From: Corynebacterium choanae
GTDB taxonomy: Bacteria > Actinomycetota > Actinomycetes > Mycobacteriales > Mycobacteriaceae
DNA: 64,000 nt
Direction: 5' to 3'
Assembly (NCBI RefSeq): GCF_003813965.1
Contig: NZ_CP033896.1
Span: 1,488,001-1,552,000, forward strand
The translations under genes were made by a program, and so were the position numbers. The notes below the pieces were generated by a model, which worked only from the letters and a program-made list of their open reading frames with translations, made no database searches and had not been told where the DNA came from. Shown piece by piece: positions 9,736 to 19,671 of this stretch. Within the stretch, counting starts at the first letter, position 1, and every line of letters begins with the position of its first letter.

Positions 9736-11322
9736 ATGTCACAGGATGCAATCGACCCCACTGAACTTGCTTGCGCGCTGCGGGTGCTTGAGCAAGCAGG
9801 CGCACTCGATCCCACCCACCCCGACTCAGTTACACTGCAGCACGCGGTAAGCAAATTGTTTAAAGCAGTGAAGCGTTCCCGCCGCAATGCGGCCAAACAG
9901 CGCATACGGCAAGCAGATCGGCAAGTACTCGCCGCCACCGCAACTGCCCATCCGCGGCGGATTGATGATGAAACAGCCGGGCTACTCATCAGCCCAAATA
10001 AGGCGCTGGCAAACAGTCACACCCCTGGTGCGGTGGCAACCCCGTACGGTTTCGCCGGAAAACTGCACCGTCCACAAAACTGTTATATCTGCAAACAGCC
10101 CTACACCCTGGTTGACTCTTTTCATCATCAGCTCTGCCCTACCTGTGCCGCAGATAATCATGCCCGGCGGGAAGCCCGCGTCGACTTAACCGGAAGGCGC
10201 GCATTGCTCACCGGTGGGCGGGCAAAAATTGGGATGTATATTGCCTTAAAACTGCTGCGCGACGGCTGCGATGTCACAATCACCACCAGGTTCCCACGCG
10301 ACGCTGTGCGCCGATTCACTGCAATAGCAGACGCCGACACCTTCCTTGATCGTCTGCATGTCATCGGGGTGGATCTGCGGGATCCCCGACAAGTCGTAGC
10401 CGTTGCACGCAAAGTCGCCAGTGCCGGACCGCTCGATATTTTAATCAACAATGCGGCACAAACCGTTCGCCGACTGCCCGGCGCCTATTCGGGACTTGTC
10501 GACGCGGAACAAGCCCCCCTCGCAGGCAAAGAGAGCGAAGTAGACCTCACGATTTTCGGATCAACATCCCATTTGCATCCCCACCATCTAGTGGGTGACG
10601 GCACCCCTGGGCAAGCGCTCACCGCCGGGACACCATCAGAGACAGCAGCACAAGCAGGCCACGAACTCAGCGTCGAAACAGGCAATGAGGAAGCGGCAAA
10701 TTCGACTACACGGAGAGCCCAGGAACAGATTCAGGCCTCCCGATTGGCGGCCTTAGCAATGACCGGCGGTGCTGCGGATCTTGCCCGAGTAGACAACGGC
10801 ACAGCAATTGACGCAGGTGGCCTGATACCCGATCTTGTCGATCACAACTCGTGGGTGGCAACCATCGGGCAAGTCGATGCAGTAGAGATGCTCGAAGTGC
10901 AGCTGTGTAATGCGACCGCGCCGTTTATTCTCATCGATCAGCTCCGCCCCGCCCTGGAAGCCTCCCCCGCGCGGCGGAAATATATTGTCAACGTCTCCGC
11001 CATGGAAGGAGTATTCTCCCGGGGCTACAAGGGGCCTGGGCATCCGCACACCAACATGGCAAAAGCTGCACTCAATATGCTCACCCGCACCAGTGCACAA
11101 GAACTCTTTGAGCACGGCATCTTAATGACCGCAGTCGACACCGGATGGATCACCGATGAGCGCCCACACACCACCAAAGCGCGCCTAGCCCAAGAAGGCT
11201 TCCATGCGCCGCTGGATTTAGTCGATGGCGCCGCGCGGGTGTATGACCCGATCGTCCAAGGTGAAAACGGTGTTGACCTCTACGGATGCTTCTTAAAAGA
11301 CTATAAACCGTCACCCTGGTAG
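9736..11322 (+). CDS. SDR-family protein with N-terminal zinc ribbon; catalytic Tyr missing
   Basis: 528 residues, about twice a normal short-chain dehydrogenase. Residues 1-110 are charged and probably helical. Cys116-x2-Cys119 and Cys134-x2-Cys137 (CYIC ... CPTC) form a likely zinc ribbon. A Rossmann domain starts at about residue 150 (LTGGRAKIG; later ILINNAAQ). A polar insertion of roughly 100 residues interrupts the fold. The SDR serine lies in VNVSAMEG, but the YxxxK motif reads TNMAK followed by AALNM, so the usual Tyr is Thr. NAD(P) binding looks possible; ordinary dehydrogenase chemistry is doubtful. ATG 9736 is chosen for the AAGAGG 4 bases upstream. It is flanked by tRNA-Leu and convergent meaB. 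Confidence 0.8.
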   Translation: MSQDAIDPTELACALRVLEQAGALDPTHPDSVTLQHAVSKLFKAVKRSRRNAAKQRIRQADRQVLAATATAHPRRIDDETAGLLISPNKALANSHTPGAVATPYGFAGKLHRPQNCYICKQPYTLVDSFHHQLCPTCAADNHARREARVDLTGRRALLTGGRAKIGMYIALKLLRDGCDVTITTRFPRDAVRRFTAIADADTFLDRLHVIGVDLRDPRQVVAVARKVASAGPLDILINNAAQTVRRLPGAYSGLVDAEQAPLAGKESEVDLTIFGSTSHLHPHHLVGDGTPGQALTAGTPSETAAQAGHELSVETGNEEAANSTTRRAQEQIQASRLAALAMTGGAADLARVDNGTAIDAGGLIPDLVDHNSWVATIGQVDAVEMLEVQLCNATAPFILIDQLRPALEASPARRKYIVNVSAMEGVFSRGYKGPGHPHTNMAKAALNMLTRTSAQELFEHGILMTAVDTGWITDERPHTTKARLAQEGFHAPLDLVDGAARVYDPIVQGENGVDLYGCFLKDYKPSPW

Positions 11323-11636
11323 ACCGAACCGCATCACAGAAAAACACCAGATCCTGCAGCTCATGGTTGCTCGATGCTGCTCTTCCCTACTCCCCTGTGC
11401 ATGCTACCGGTGATAGCAAGTCGCAAATGCTGCTTGGTGCCGGGTCGCCAACCTACAAGTATGTACAGGCAGGTGCGTCGCCCCAGCCAAGATCATGCGC
11501 ACCACAGCTATGACAAGCAAAACCCGAGCCGAACCATGATCCCCCAACCCAAGGGTGCAGCCGCGATCCGACACGGACGTCTTCGCATTCGCGGCATACA
11601 CCCGCCAATTGCACAAACCACCCCGGAGCTTGGGGG
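11323..11636. other. Intergenic region between convergent SDR gene and meaB
   Basis: 314 bases; only short random-looking frames. No strong terminator hairpin was recognised. Confidence 0.4.
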
Positions 11637-12761
11637 TTACAACTTCGGCACAGCTGAGGTATCACCATCAAACGCACGCAACACCCGTTCCGCAGCCAAG
11701 GTTGGGGTAATCTGCCCGTGGCGGAGCTGATCTTCGACAAGTTTGCGAGTAGCGCGCACATCGGGGTTCGTATTGAGCCGCCCGAGCAGCGTTTCGTGAA
11801 CCATAGACCACATCCAGCCAACCTGCTGTTCGCGCCGGGTCATCTCGAATCGACCGGATGCAAGCATCGCCTCATGATGTTGCAGCACGGTATCCCAAAA
11901 AGCGTCAATGCCGTCACCTTCGACGGCTGACATGGTCATTGTCGGTGTCTTCCACAATGCATCTTCTGACTGCACCATGCGCAAAGCGGCAGCAAGATCC
12001 CGGGCAGCCCGCTTCGCATGTTTCACATTGGGGCCGTCAGCTTTATTAATGGCGACAAGATCCGCCATTTCAAGGACACCTTTTTTAATTCCTTGCAGCT
12101 GATCCCCTGCGCCGGCCAAGGCAAGGAAGGTGAAACAGTCCACCATGTTGGCGACAGTCACCTCACTTTGTCCAACACCGACGGTTTCAACGAGGATCGT
12201 GTCAAAGCCTGCCGCTTCGAAAACCACCATTGATTCGCGGGTGGCTTTCGCCACCCCGCCTAAAGTGCCAGCTGACGGGGATGGACGAATATAGGCATGT
12301 TCTTCAGCTGACAGTTTCGCCATCCGGGTTTTATCACCCAAAATTGAGCCGCGAGTTTTCGTCGACGACGGGTCGATGGCAAGTACGGCAACCTTGTGCC
12401 CATCCCGAAGTAACTTCATGCCGAGTGCTTCGATAAAGGTCGACTTGCCAACCCCTGGTACCCCAGTGATCCCGACCCGCAGCGCGTTGCCTGAGTGCGG
12501 TAAGAGTTTCACAAGCAGTTCTTGCGCGAGCACTGTGTGGGCGGGAGCCGTCGATTCGAGCAGTGTAATCGACCGGGCAATCAGCGCCCGGTTCCCCGAC
12601 CGAACGCCGTGGTAGAGCTCATCGACATCGATGCGACGTCGGGCGCGGGTAACGATCTCCGGGGCAACTGCGGTGACATCCCCCAAATCGGTGCCACCGG
12701 TGGTCAGCAACGCGGAACCGGGATGATGCTGTTCCAGATAATCCTGAGGGTTGATAGCCAT
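11637..12761 (-). CDS. meaB: Methylmalonyl-CoA mutase-associated GTPase MeaB
   Basis: G-protein chaperone of the B12-dependent mutase: it gates cobalamin loading and protects the enzyme from inactivation. 374 residues. The P-loop is GVPGVGKSTFIEALG, the Mg-binding Asp region VLAIDPSS, switch segments follow (ETVGVGQSE), and the base-specificity motif NKADG is seen. The C-terminal helical dimerisation region ends with DGDTSAVPKL. It sits downstream of mutA and mutB on the same strand, separated from mutB by 393 bp containing a hairpin, so it may have its own promoter. Confidence 0.95.
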   Translation of the reverse strand: MAINPQDYLEQHHPGSALLTTGGTDLGDVTAVAPEIVTRARRRIDVDELYHGVRSGNRALIARSITLLESTAPAHTVLAQELLVKLLPHSGNALRVGITGVPGVGKSTFIEALGMKLLRDGHKVAVLAIDPSSTKTRGSILGDKTRMAKLSAEEHAYIRPSPSAGTLGGVAKATRESMVVFEAAGFDTILVETVGVGQSEVTVANMVDCFTFLALAGAGDQLQGIKKGVLEMADLVAINKADGPNVKHAKRAARDLAAALRMVQSEDALWKTPTMTMSAVEGDGIDAFWDTVLQHHEAMLASGRFEMTRREQQVGWMWSMVHETLLGRLNTNPDVRATRKLVEDQLRHGQITPTLAAERVLRAFDGDTSAVPKL

Positions 12762-13154
12762 GGGGATACTTTCACCGTCCTAATCCGACGTCTGACCCAG
12801 TGCGGGGTGCCGTCACAAGGGTGATTGGTAAGCGATTGGGTATTGTATAAAAAGTCTTGGAGTGCAAGCCTCCCCGGGGCAGGAACGAGTGCAACCAACA
12901 AATGTTGCCTACACCGGTCTAGAGCACAAAAGAGAAATCAATTGCGCCAGAGCAGGCAGGTGGCAGCAGCGTCGGTGCGGAGACTGCTGGAGCTAACTCC
13001 TGCACCTGGGAGACTCGATTGCCCCACCCCGACGCCTGGTTGGCGTGGTGGGTGGGGCAACCAAATGTTTGCTTGTATTTAATTGTGGCGGATTTGCAGC
13101 ACACCATGCGACGACGTGGTAGCCGAATGCGCATGACTGCTGCGTGCAGCCGCA
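12762..13154. other. Intergenic region mutB-meaB
   Basis: 393 bases without a gene. Contains the hairpin at 13019-13060 and should contain the meaB promoter. Short frames here look random. Confidence 0.4.
13019..13060 (-). terminator. Strong hairpin between mutB and meaB
   Basis: 11-bp perfect arms TTGCCCCACCC (13019-13029) and GGGTGGGGCAA (13050-13060), with a further small GC-rich inverted repeat inside. It is about 95 bp past the mutB stop. No U-run follows, so it may instead be a processing or stability element. Confidence 0.5.
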
Positions 13155-15422
13155 CTAGTCAGCAACTGGTGCTTCCTCCGCAGGGGAATCATCACTGAAT
13201 TCGCCGACATTGAGCTCAAAACCAAGGGACTTTGCCAGCTTATCCATCATGTCAATGGCAGCATCGGCAATCACCGTACCTGGTGGGTAGATGGCGGCGG
13301 CACCGTCATCGTAGAGCTCTTGGAAGTCACCTGGTGGGATCACACCACCGACCACAATCATGATGTCTTCCCGACCCAGCTTGGCGAGTTCTTCCTTCAA
13401 TGCAGGCACCAGCGTGAGGTGACCAGCAGCAAGAGAGGACACACCGACGACGTGAACGTCGTTATCGACTGCGGAACGGGCAGCCTCAGCAGGGGTCTGG
13501 AACAGCGGTCCGACATCGACGTCCATGCCAAGATCGGCATAGGCGGAAGCAACCACCTTCTGACCACGGTCGTGACCGTCTTGACCCATCTTGGCGATGA
13601 AGATACGTGGACGGCGGCCTTCTTCTGCTTCGAAGGCATCCGCCATAGCGATGGCCTTCTTCACGTTCGACACTTCGCCTTCCTTTCCAACCTCATCCTT
13701 ATACACACCGGACAGGGTGCGGATTTCGGCTTCGTGGCGACCAAAGACCTTCTCCAACGCCATGGAGATCTCACCGACGGTGGCATTGACGCGGGCTGCG
13801 TCCACTGCCAGCTTGAGCAGGTTGTGCTCCAGGTCGCCGGGTTCTTTCGTTTCCATCTTGCAGGCTTCGGTGAGCTTATCCAGTGCTGCCTGCACGGCGT
13901 CATTGTCGCGTTCGCGACGCAGCCGCTCAAGCTTTTCGAGCTGTTCTTGGCGCACCTTGGTGTTGTCCACCTTGAGCACTTCGATCTGCTCATCTTCAGC
14001 AACCTGGTATTTGTTCACACCGATAAGCGCTTGACGACCGGAGTCGATACGTGCCTGGGTGCGGGCAGCGGACTCTTCGATGCGCAGCTTCGGAATACCT
14101 TCGATGGTGGCCTGTGCCATACCGCCGGCTTCTTCGACTTCTTCGATGTGTTTGCGTGCCCGGTTCGCCAACTCGTTGGTGAGCCATTCGATGTAGTAGG
14201 AACCAGCCCACGGGTCGACGGGGCGAACCGTACCTGATTCTTGCTGCAGCAGCAGCTGCGTGTTACGGGCGATACGAGCCGAGAAGTCAGTCGGCAAAGC
14301 CAGCGCCTCATCAAGCGCGTTGGTGTGCAGCGACTGGGTGTGGCCTTGGGTCGCTGCCATCGCCTCAATGCAGGTACGTGGCACATTGTTGAACACGTCC
14401 TGGGCGGTCAGTGACCAGCCGGAGGTTTGCGAGTGGGTACGCAGACTCTGCGACTTCTTATTCTTCGGGCCAAACTTGCCGACGAGTTCACTCCACAACA
14501 GACGACCGGCACGCAGCTTCGCGATCTCCATGAAGGTGTACATGGAAATACCCCAGAAGAAGGACAGGCGCGGTGCGAACTTGTCAACATCGAGCCCGAC
14601 TTCTTTCCCGGCGCGGATATATTCCACACCATCGGCCAGCGTGTAGGCCAGCTCCAGATCGGCGGTCGCACCGGCTTCTTGAATGTGGTAGCCGGAGATC
14701 GAAATAGAGTTAAACCGCGGCATCTTCATCGAGGTGTACTCGAAAATATTCGAGATGATCCGCATCGATGGTTTCGGCGGGTAAATATAGGTGTTGCGCA
14801 CCATGAACTCTTTAAGAATATCGTTCTGGATAGTACCAGCGAGATTCTCTGGGGCGACGCCTTGCTCTTCGGCGGCAACAATGTAGAGTGCCAGCACTGG
14901 CAACACTGCACCGTTCATCGTCATCGACACTGACACGGCACCAAGGTCGATACCTTCAAACAGTTGCCGCATATCAAGGATGGAGTCAATCGCGACACCG
15001 GCCATACCGACGTCACCGATGACTCGCTCATTGTCGGAGTCGTAGCCGCGGTGGGTGGCCAGGTCGAATGCGACGGACAGGCCTTTTTGGCCGGCGGCCA
15101 GGTTCCGGCGATAGAACGCGTTGGATTCCGCAGCAGTTGAGAACCCAGCATATTGGCGAATCGTCCACGGCTGATTGGTGTACATCGTCGGATATGGGCC
15201 GCGCATAAACGGAACCATGCCCGGGAAGGTGTCAATAGGATGCCCTGGTCGATCGTCGCTGCCGGCGGCAGCCGCGTCCCGATCGGCGCGGGTGTAGACC
15301 CGCTTCACATCGATTTTTTCTGGCGTTGCCCACACTTGGTCAGCAGCGGCAGGAGCACTGTCGCTTGCCTTGGGCGCATCCCCGACCGTGCGGGGGGTTG
15401 AGGCAAAATTCGGGATAGTCAT
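13155..15422 (-). CDS. mutB: Methylmalonyl-CoA mutase, large (catalytic) subunit
   Basis: B12-dependent isomerisation of methylmalonyl-CoA and succinyl-CoA, linking propionate, odd-chain lipid and branched amino acid carbon to the TCA cycle. 755 residues: the N-terminal TIM barrel with the substrate segment [20 protein letters not shown] and [14 protein letters not shown], and the C-terminal cobalamin domain with the base-off motif DxHxxG seen as [15 protein letters not shown] 15422 lies 11 bp after the mutA stop and gives MTIPNFAST, so the pair is co-transcribed. The 16 residues further upstream overlap the end of mutA and are not used. Confidence 0.96.
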   Translation of the reverse strand: MTIPNFASTPRTVGDAPKASDSAPAAADQVWATPEKIDVKRVYTRADRDAAAAGSDDRPGHPIDTFPGMVPFMRGPYPTMYTNQPWTIRQYAGFSTAAESNAFYRRNLAAGQKGLSVAFDLATHRGYDSDNERVIGDVGMAGVAIDSILDMRQLFEGIDLGAVSVSMTMNGAVLPVLALYIVAAEEQGVAPENLAGTIQNDILKEFMVRNTYIYPPKPSMRIISNIFEYTSMKMPRFNSISISGYHIQEAGATADLELAYTLADGVEYIRAGKEVGLDVDKFAPRLSFFWGISMYTFMEIAKLRAGRLLWSELVGKFGPKNKKSQSLRTHSQTSGWSLTAQDVFNNVPRTCIEAMAATQGHTQSLHTNALDEALALPTDFSARIARNTQLLLQQESGTVRPVDPWAGSYYIEWLTNELANRARKHIEEVEEAGGMAQATIEGIPKLRIEESAARTQARIDSGRQALIGVNKYQVAEDEQIEVLKVDNTKVRQEQLEKLERLRRERDNDAVQAALDKLTEACKMETKEPGDLEHNLLKLAVDAARVNATVGEISMALEKVFGRHEAEIRTLSGVYKDEVGKEGEVSNVKKAIAMADAFEAEEGRRPRIFIAKMGQDGHDRGQKVVASAYADLGMDVDVGPLFQTPAEAARSAVDNDVHVVGVSSLAAGHLTLVPALKEELAKLGREDIMIVVGGVIPPGDFQELYDDGAAAIYPPGTVIADAAIDMMDKLAKSLGFELNVGEFSDDSPAEEAPVAD

Positions 15423-15433
15423 GGTAGGTAAAA

Positions 15434-17314
15434 TCACGCTCCCAGTGCGGTCAGCAGCTTGTCCATCCAACCGGCTGCGTCGATGGTCATATTCAAATAA
15501 TCGTCGGGACGATCAGCTTCATCTGCTTCGGCGAAGCTCTTCGGGGCACCAGCAAGCAGTACCATCTCGACATCTGTATCCCGCAGTGCCTTGACTGCAG
15601 CGACACCAGTTTCGGCATATTCCGGATCGGCGCCGCAGATCACCGCAATCTTGTGTCCGGCGACAGCTGAGGCGAAATCGTCTGTGCCGGGTACCAGCTG
15701 GCCAGGGTTGACCGCTTCAATGCCGCCGCTTGCCAGCAAGTTGGTAGCAAAACCGGTGCGCACATTGTGCTTTGCCAGCGGACCGAGCGGGACAAGGACC
15801 GCCTTTGGCCGCTCACCGTGTGCCTCAAGGTAGGCATCTGAGCGGTTGCGCAGCGCTTCAAACTCGGCCGCAAAACGCCGCACACCTGCCGGTTCGGCTC
15901 GCTTTTCGGCAGGCAGAGGCTGCTCACCGAGATTCGGGAACTCGTTGATACCGGTCACTTTCTTCACCCGGTGGGCAATATCTTTGCGCACCGCTTCAAA
16001 GGTGGCATCGAGTGTTTCGCGCACCGATCCAGATTCCAGCGCTTTGCGGTAGCCGCCTTGCTCTTCAATGGTTTGGAACACTGCCCATGCTTTATCGGCA
16101 AGTTCCTCGGTGAGCGCTTCCACATAGTAGGAGCCACCAGCTGGGTCGACGACGAATCCGAGATGGGATTCTTCTAACAGCAGCAGGTTGGTGTTGCGCG
16201 CGATACGGGTAGCGAAGCTGCGGGAAGTGTTCGGCAAACCGCCAGGAACCGCGGCATCAAAAGGCAGCACTTCCACATCAGTGGCGCCACCGACCCCGCC
16301 GGCAAACGCAGCAACAGTGGTGCGCAGCATGTTCACCCACGGGTCGCGCTGGCTAAACATTACCGGCGCGGTTTGCACATGTTGCGGGGTGGAAGCAGCT
16401 GCTTCTGGCACCCCAAGAACTTCACAAACCCGTGCCCAAACGCCACGGAAAGCACGCAGCTTTGCGATCTGATTGAACTGGTCATCGGTGACAGCCAACC
16501 GCATGGACAGCTGCCCCACAGCCGCTTCCACACTGAGCCCACCATCGACGAGTGCCCGCACATAGTCGACGGCTGCAGCGAGCATCATGCCGATTTCTTG
16601 CGCATCCGATGCGCCCTGATTCGACAAATGCACACCGTCAACAAGTACTGCGCGGACGCAGCCGGGACGTTTGTCCGCAGCAACAGCCAATGACACGGCA
16701 GTGTCCAGATCCACGCTGGATGCGTCTTGTACTGCGGCAGTCAGCGGTGCAGCACCAAGCTCCAGGCAGGCTTTATCGGCTGCGTCTTGAATATCAACCA
16801 CCTGGTAGAGTGCTTCAGCTGCAGCTTCTGTGTCTGCGCCAGCCTCTAAACGAACTGGAACATATTCCAGCAGTACTTTTTCCAATACGGTGGAAAGCTC
16901 GTCGGCGCGCAGTCCATGACTCAAATCCAGCACCACACGGGTGGTGCCGTTCATCAACGCATGCAGCAGGGCTTCATTAGTAGCTTTTGCCGACTCATAG
17001 CCGGTACCGCCGAAGCGTTCGGTTACTCCCCAGCCTGCTGCATCAGCATCGCTGACACCCTGGCCGCGGACGAAGGGAAACACACCCGGCTCGGCTTGTT
17101 CGCTCACCTCATCGGCGCGGGTGTACAGCGGATTGACGTCAATGCCGTCGTAGGTGGTTTTGACAAGTTTCTTCCACACATCTAGCGGCACGTCAGCCAC
17201 ATCTTTGCGCTGCACCCGGGCGAACACACCTGCCACAGCTTTGTACCAATCTTGATATTGGTCATCGAAGTCTGCTGGCAGGGCCACACTAGGCGCGTCA
17301 CTCTTGTGCGTCAT
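15434..17314 (-). CDS. mutA: Methylmalonyl-CoA mutase, small subunit
   Basis: 626-residue non-catalytic partner of MutB in the actinobacterial heterodimer. It has the same barrel fold ([34 protein letters not shown] region) but its C-terminal domain lacks DxHxxG, as usual for the small subunit. ATG 17314 follows AAGGA at 7 bases; longer upstream in-frame extensions lack homologous character. First gene of mutA-mutB, with a leader of more than 100 bases that contains two tandem hairpins (17376-17393 and 17406-17428). Confidence 0.95.
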   Translation of the reverse strand: MTHKSDAPSVALPADFDDQYQDWYKAVAGVFARVQRKDVADVPLDVWKKLVKTTYDGIDVNPLYTRADEVSEQAEPGVFPFVRGQGVSDADAAGWGVTERFGGTGYESAKATNEALLHALMNGTTRVVLDLSHGLRADELSTVLEKVLLEYVPVRLEAGADTEAAAEALYQVVDIQDAADKACLELGAAPLTAAVQDASSVDLDTAVSLAVAADKRPGCVRAVLVDGVHLSNQGASDAQEIGMMLAAAVDYVRALVDGGLSVEAAVGQLSMRLAVTDDQFNQIAKLRAFRGVWARVCEVLGVPEAAASTPQHVQTAPVMFSQRDPWVNMLRTTVAAFAGGVGGATDVEVLPFDAAVPGGLPNTSRSFATRIARNTNLLLLEESHLGFVVDPAGGSYYVEALTEELADKAWAVFQTIEEQGGYRKALESGSVRETLDATFEAVRKDIAHRVKKVTGINEFPNLGEQPLPAEKRAEPAGVRRFAAEFEALRNRSDAYLEAHGERPKAVLVPLGPLAKHNVRTGFATNLLASGGIEAVNPGQLVPGTDDFASAVAGHKIAVICGADPEYAETGVAAVKALRDTDVEMVLLAGAPKSFAEADEADRPDDYLNMTIDAAGWMDKLLTALGA

Positions 17315-17797
17315 AGCGGTCCTTCTCTCTTTTTGTTGACGGTTGAATAAACCATGTGTTCTATCTCGGTAACCCGTGCCAACTGCCTGGCACAGGTGAT
17401 GCATCCTGGTGTAAACATCCCACACCAGCAATCCCAACACAGACCCGTTACCTGCCGGTCGGTCAGGTGCCCTATCGCGGTCGGCATGACCGCACACAAT
17501 CAGGCCTGTTGTGGCACGCAACATGGCCATATGTGATAGCACACCCGTATCGCTTGCGTGGGATAGGCCACATCACCATAAGCAGTGGCGGAATAGACAC
17601 ACTATGTGGGTGATCTTACCGCTGATCGGGATAGGTCGCAGGATTTAGCGCGGGAAAACTCGGGAGAAACACCAGCACGTGGTTGTGGTGTTGTTCACTA
17701 AGGAAATCCTTGCTTTGGCTGTGTTGCCGGTGCTGTAGGACAGTAGAAAATACGGGCAAAATCCCGCGTCGAATGGGTTCTTCGCTACAGTGGCACT
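17315..17797. other. Divergent control region mutA / TVP38 gene
   Basis: 483 bases. Toward mutA it contains two back-to-back hairpins: GTGCCA/TGGCAC (17376-17393) and CTGGTGT/ACACCAG (17406-17428). Toward the TVP38 gene it holds a -10 box TACAGT at 17786-17791. No cobalamin-riboswitch B12 box was recognised. Confidence 0.5.
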
Positions 17798-18562
17798 GTG
17801 TTCACCTCCCACAATGCCCGTCGTTGGCGTTCACTGCCCAGTCTGCTTCGCCGGTCTATTGCCACGCTCTGGTCAGTGTTTGCTCAACTGTCCTGGGTAA
17901 AGCAGGTGGTGACAGTGGCAGCCGGGGCCGCCGTGATCCTGGTGACGACAACGGTGCGGCTTCCGGGATTGGAGGATTTGCGCGCTTACGCGACAGCAAC
18001 CGGGCCGTGGTTCCCGGTACTGTTTTTGCTCGGCTATATTCTGCTCACCCAATTCCCAATCCCCCGAACTATTTTCACCCTGTCTGCAGGCATTATCTTC
18101 GGGCCGGTTCTAGGCATTGTGATTGTGCTAACCGGCACCACGATTTCTGCGGCACTTTCGTTGACCATGGTGCGATATCTCCTGCGTGATGCGATCGCCC
18201 CGCTGCTCACCCATCCAGCGGTGGACACCATCAATGCGCGGCTCCAGCGCCGCGGCTGGCTTGCCATCATTAGCCTACGGATGATCGCCGCAGTTCCTTT
18301 TTCCATTCTTAACTATTGTGCCGCGCTCACTGCGGTGCCAGTGAGTATGTTTGCGCTGGGTACCTTGCTGGGGTCTGCACCAGGATCCATTGCCACCGTG
18401 GTTATTGGTGACGCACTACTTGGCCACACAGATCCTCGCCTACTCCTTATCACCGTTGCCCTATTTATCCTCGGGTCGGCAGGGCTGTATCTTGACCAGA
18501 AACTACCGGTGAATCAGCAAGATACTGCAGCTCATAGCGACAAGCCAGATCATCCTGCCTAA
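17798..18562 (+). CDS. TVP38/TMEM64 (DedA-related) membrane protein
   Basis: 254 residues with about six hydrophobic segments. The conserved core segment FPIPRTIFTLSAGIIFGPVLG corresponds to the family SNARE-associated Golgi domain motif, and a second half contains RMIAAVPFSILNYCAAL. Family members are thought to act in membrane lipid (for example undecaprenyl-phosphate or phospholipid) movement; the substrate is not known here. GTG 17798 lies 7 bases after TACAGT, so translation is likely leaderless. It is divergent from mutA. A TVP38 gene holds the same place in mycobacteria (from memory). Confidence 0.88.
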   Translation: MFTSHNARRWRSLPSLLRRSIATLWSVFAQLSWVKQVVTVAAGAAVILVTTTVRLPGLEDLRAYATATGPWFPVLFLLGYILLTQFPIPRTIFTLSAGIIFGPVLGIVIVLTGTTISAALSLTMVRYLLRDAIAPLLTHPAVDTINARLQRRGWLAIISLRMIAAVPFSILNYCAALTAVPVSMFALGTLLGSAPGSIATVVIGDALLGHTDPRLLLITVALFILGSAGLYLDQKLPVNQQDTAAHSDKPDHPA

Positions 18563-18868
18563 TGCCAGCAGCCTGGTACAGTGCGAGGGTTGCTTTGGGC
18601 GCACTGTGCGTGGGTCCTCCTGCTTCGCTCACTGATACGACCCTATATCTCGGTGCGGCGCTGTAGGTCGTCCAGGACGTTACAATCCACGGATGCACTG
18701 CCTTCCCGGCGCCTTTCGCCATTTCGACACGCCGAAATTCATCACAGCAGTCAAGGTGGGTGACTTGTCGGTAGGGTGTGAGTGGGAAACCCCGTCGGGT
18801 ATTAGCATCGCTGCAACCGTTGCAGCGTTCGGCTCACCGACAGCCCGGCAATGAAAGTGAGGGAGCGT
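18563..18868. other. Intergenic region upstream of the HTH protein
   Basis: 306 bases, no gene seen. The segment GAGGGAG at 18860-18866 just before 18869 may be a ribosome site. Confidence 0.35.
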
Positions 18869-19432
18869 ATGCCAACATTCGCTGTCCATGCCCGCTATCG
18901 CGGAACAGCGAAACGCCGTGCCGCGTTAGTAAAACAATCAGCTGAAGCATTAAGTGTGCTTGATGGTATGGCTCCTTTTGAAGTCGTCGATGTCGAAGAC
19001 ATTGCTACTACTTCCACTACACCACGCGCGGTCGTCGACACCATTATGGTGCTGCTATCTGATGGGGATTGGGCTGTTGGCGTGTCGTTTGCGCACTCGG
19101 CACAGTTGGCGAAAAAACAAGCTGCCGATTGTTTGCGCAAACGCGCAAAAGCAGGTGTTGTGCAAGTGAACTGTCAACCATTTCACGGGGTTACCAGCAG
19201 CGATATTGAGTCAGTGTTTGTGTTGGCCGCGTTTGTACTGGCGCGGCGCACCCCTGAAGGCCGTGAAGCGACCTCATATATGCGGCGCGGTTTTACCCAA
19301 GTTGAAGCCGCTGAATATTTAGGGATCACCAAACAGGCGATGTCGCAGCGGTTACAGGCCGCCGGCTGGCAGGCCGAGAACGCAGCGTGGCAGTTAGCGG
19401 TCCATTTACTCACCCGCCTGGCAGAGGGATAA
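18869..19432 (+). CDS. HTH-containing protein of unknown function
   Basis: 187 residues from ATG 18869 (193 if ATG 18851 is used; the first is preferred because AGTGAGGGAG precedes it). The N-terminal half is an alpha/beta domain (FAVHARYRGTAKRRAALV; DTIMVLLSDGDWAVGVSF) vaguely like SatD-type proteins. The C-terminal part has a clear helix-turn-helix: FTQVEAAEYLGITKQAMSQR followed by LQAAGW. It could be a transcription regulator or a phage-type repressor-like protein. It stands alone between two intergenic regions, so no partner is suggested by context. Confidence 0.72.
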   Translation: MPTFAVHARYRGTAKRRAALVKQSAEALSVLDGMAPFEVVDVEDIATTSTTPRAVVDTIMVLLSDGDWAVGVSFAHSAQLAKKQAADCLRKRAKAGVVQVNCQPFHGVTSSDIESVFVLAAFVLARRTPEGREATSYMRRGFTQVEAAEYLGITKQAMSQRLQAAGWQAENAAWQLAVHLLTRLAEG

Positions 19433-19671
19433 CCTCCCACTGCACAGATCAATGATGGCTCGATCTTCTCCCACACTTGTCAGTCAATGGTCTCGATAGC
19501 AGCCTGCAGCCCCGGCAGCGACCACTAGCAGGTGGTGCATATGCTGCCGGGGCTGTTGCTTGATATGACGTTGGAACCGTCATCGATTCATCCGCATCCT
19601 GTGCTGCGGTGATGTGCGATATATTTCCTTGCATTTGCGCTACAGATCGCGTCCCGCGGTTCCTGCCCCAG

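Noticed and set aside
13320-14237. 305-codon open frame antisense to mutB
   Set aside because: Shadow caused by codon bias in mutB; the product looks like reversed coding sequence.
17315-17620. Cobalamin riboswitch upstream of mutA
   Set aside because: No B12 box or the usual GCC-rich core could be found on the minus strand, only two simple hairpins.
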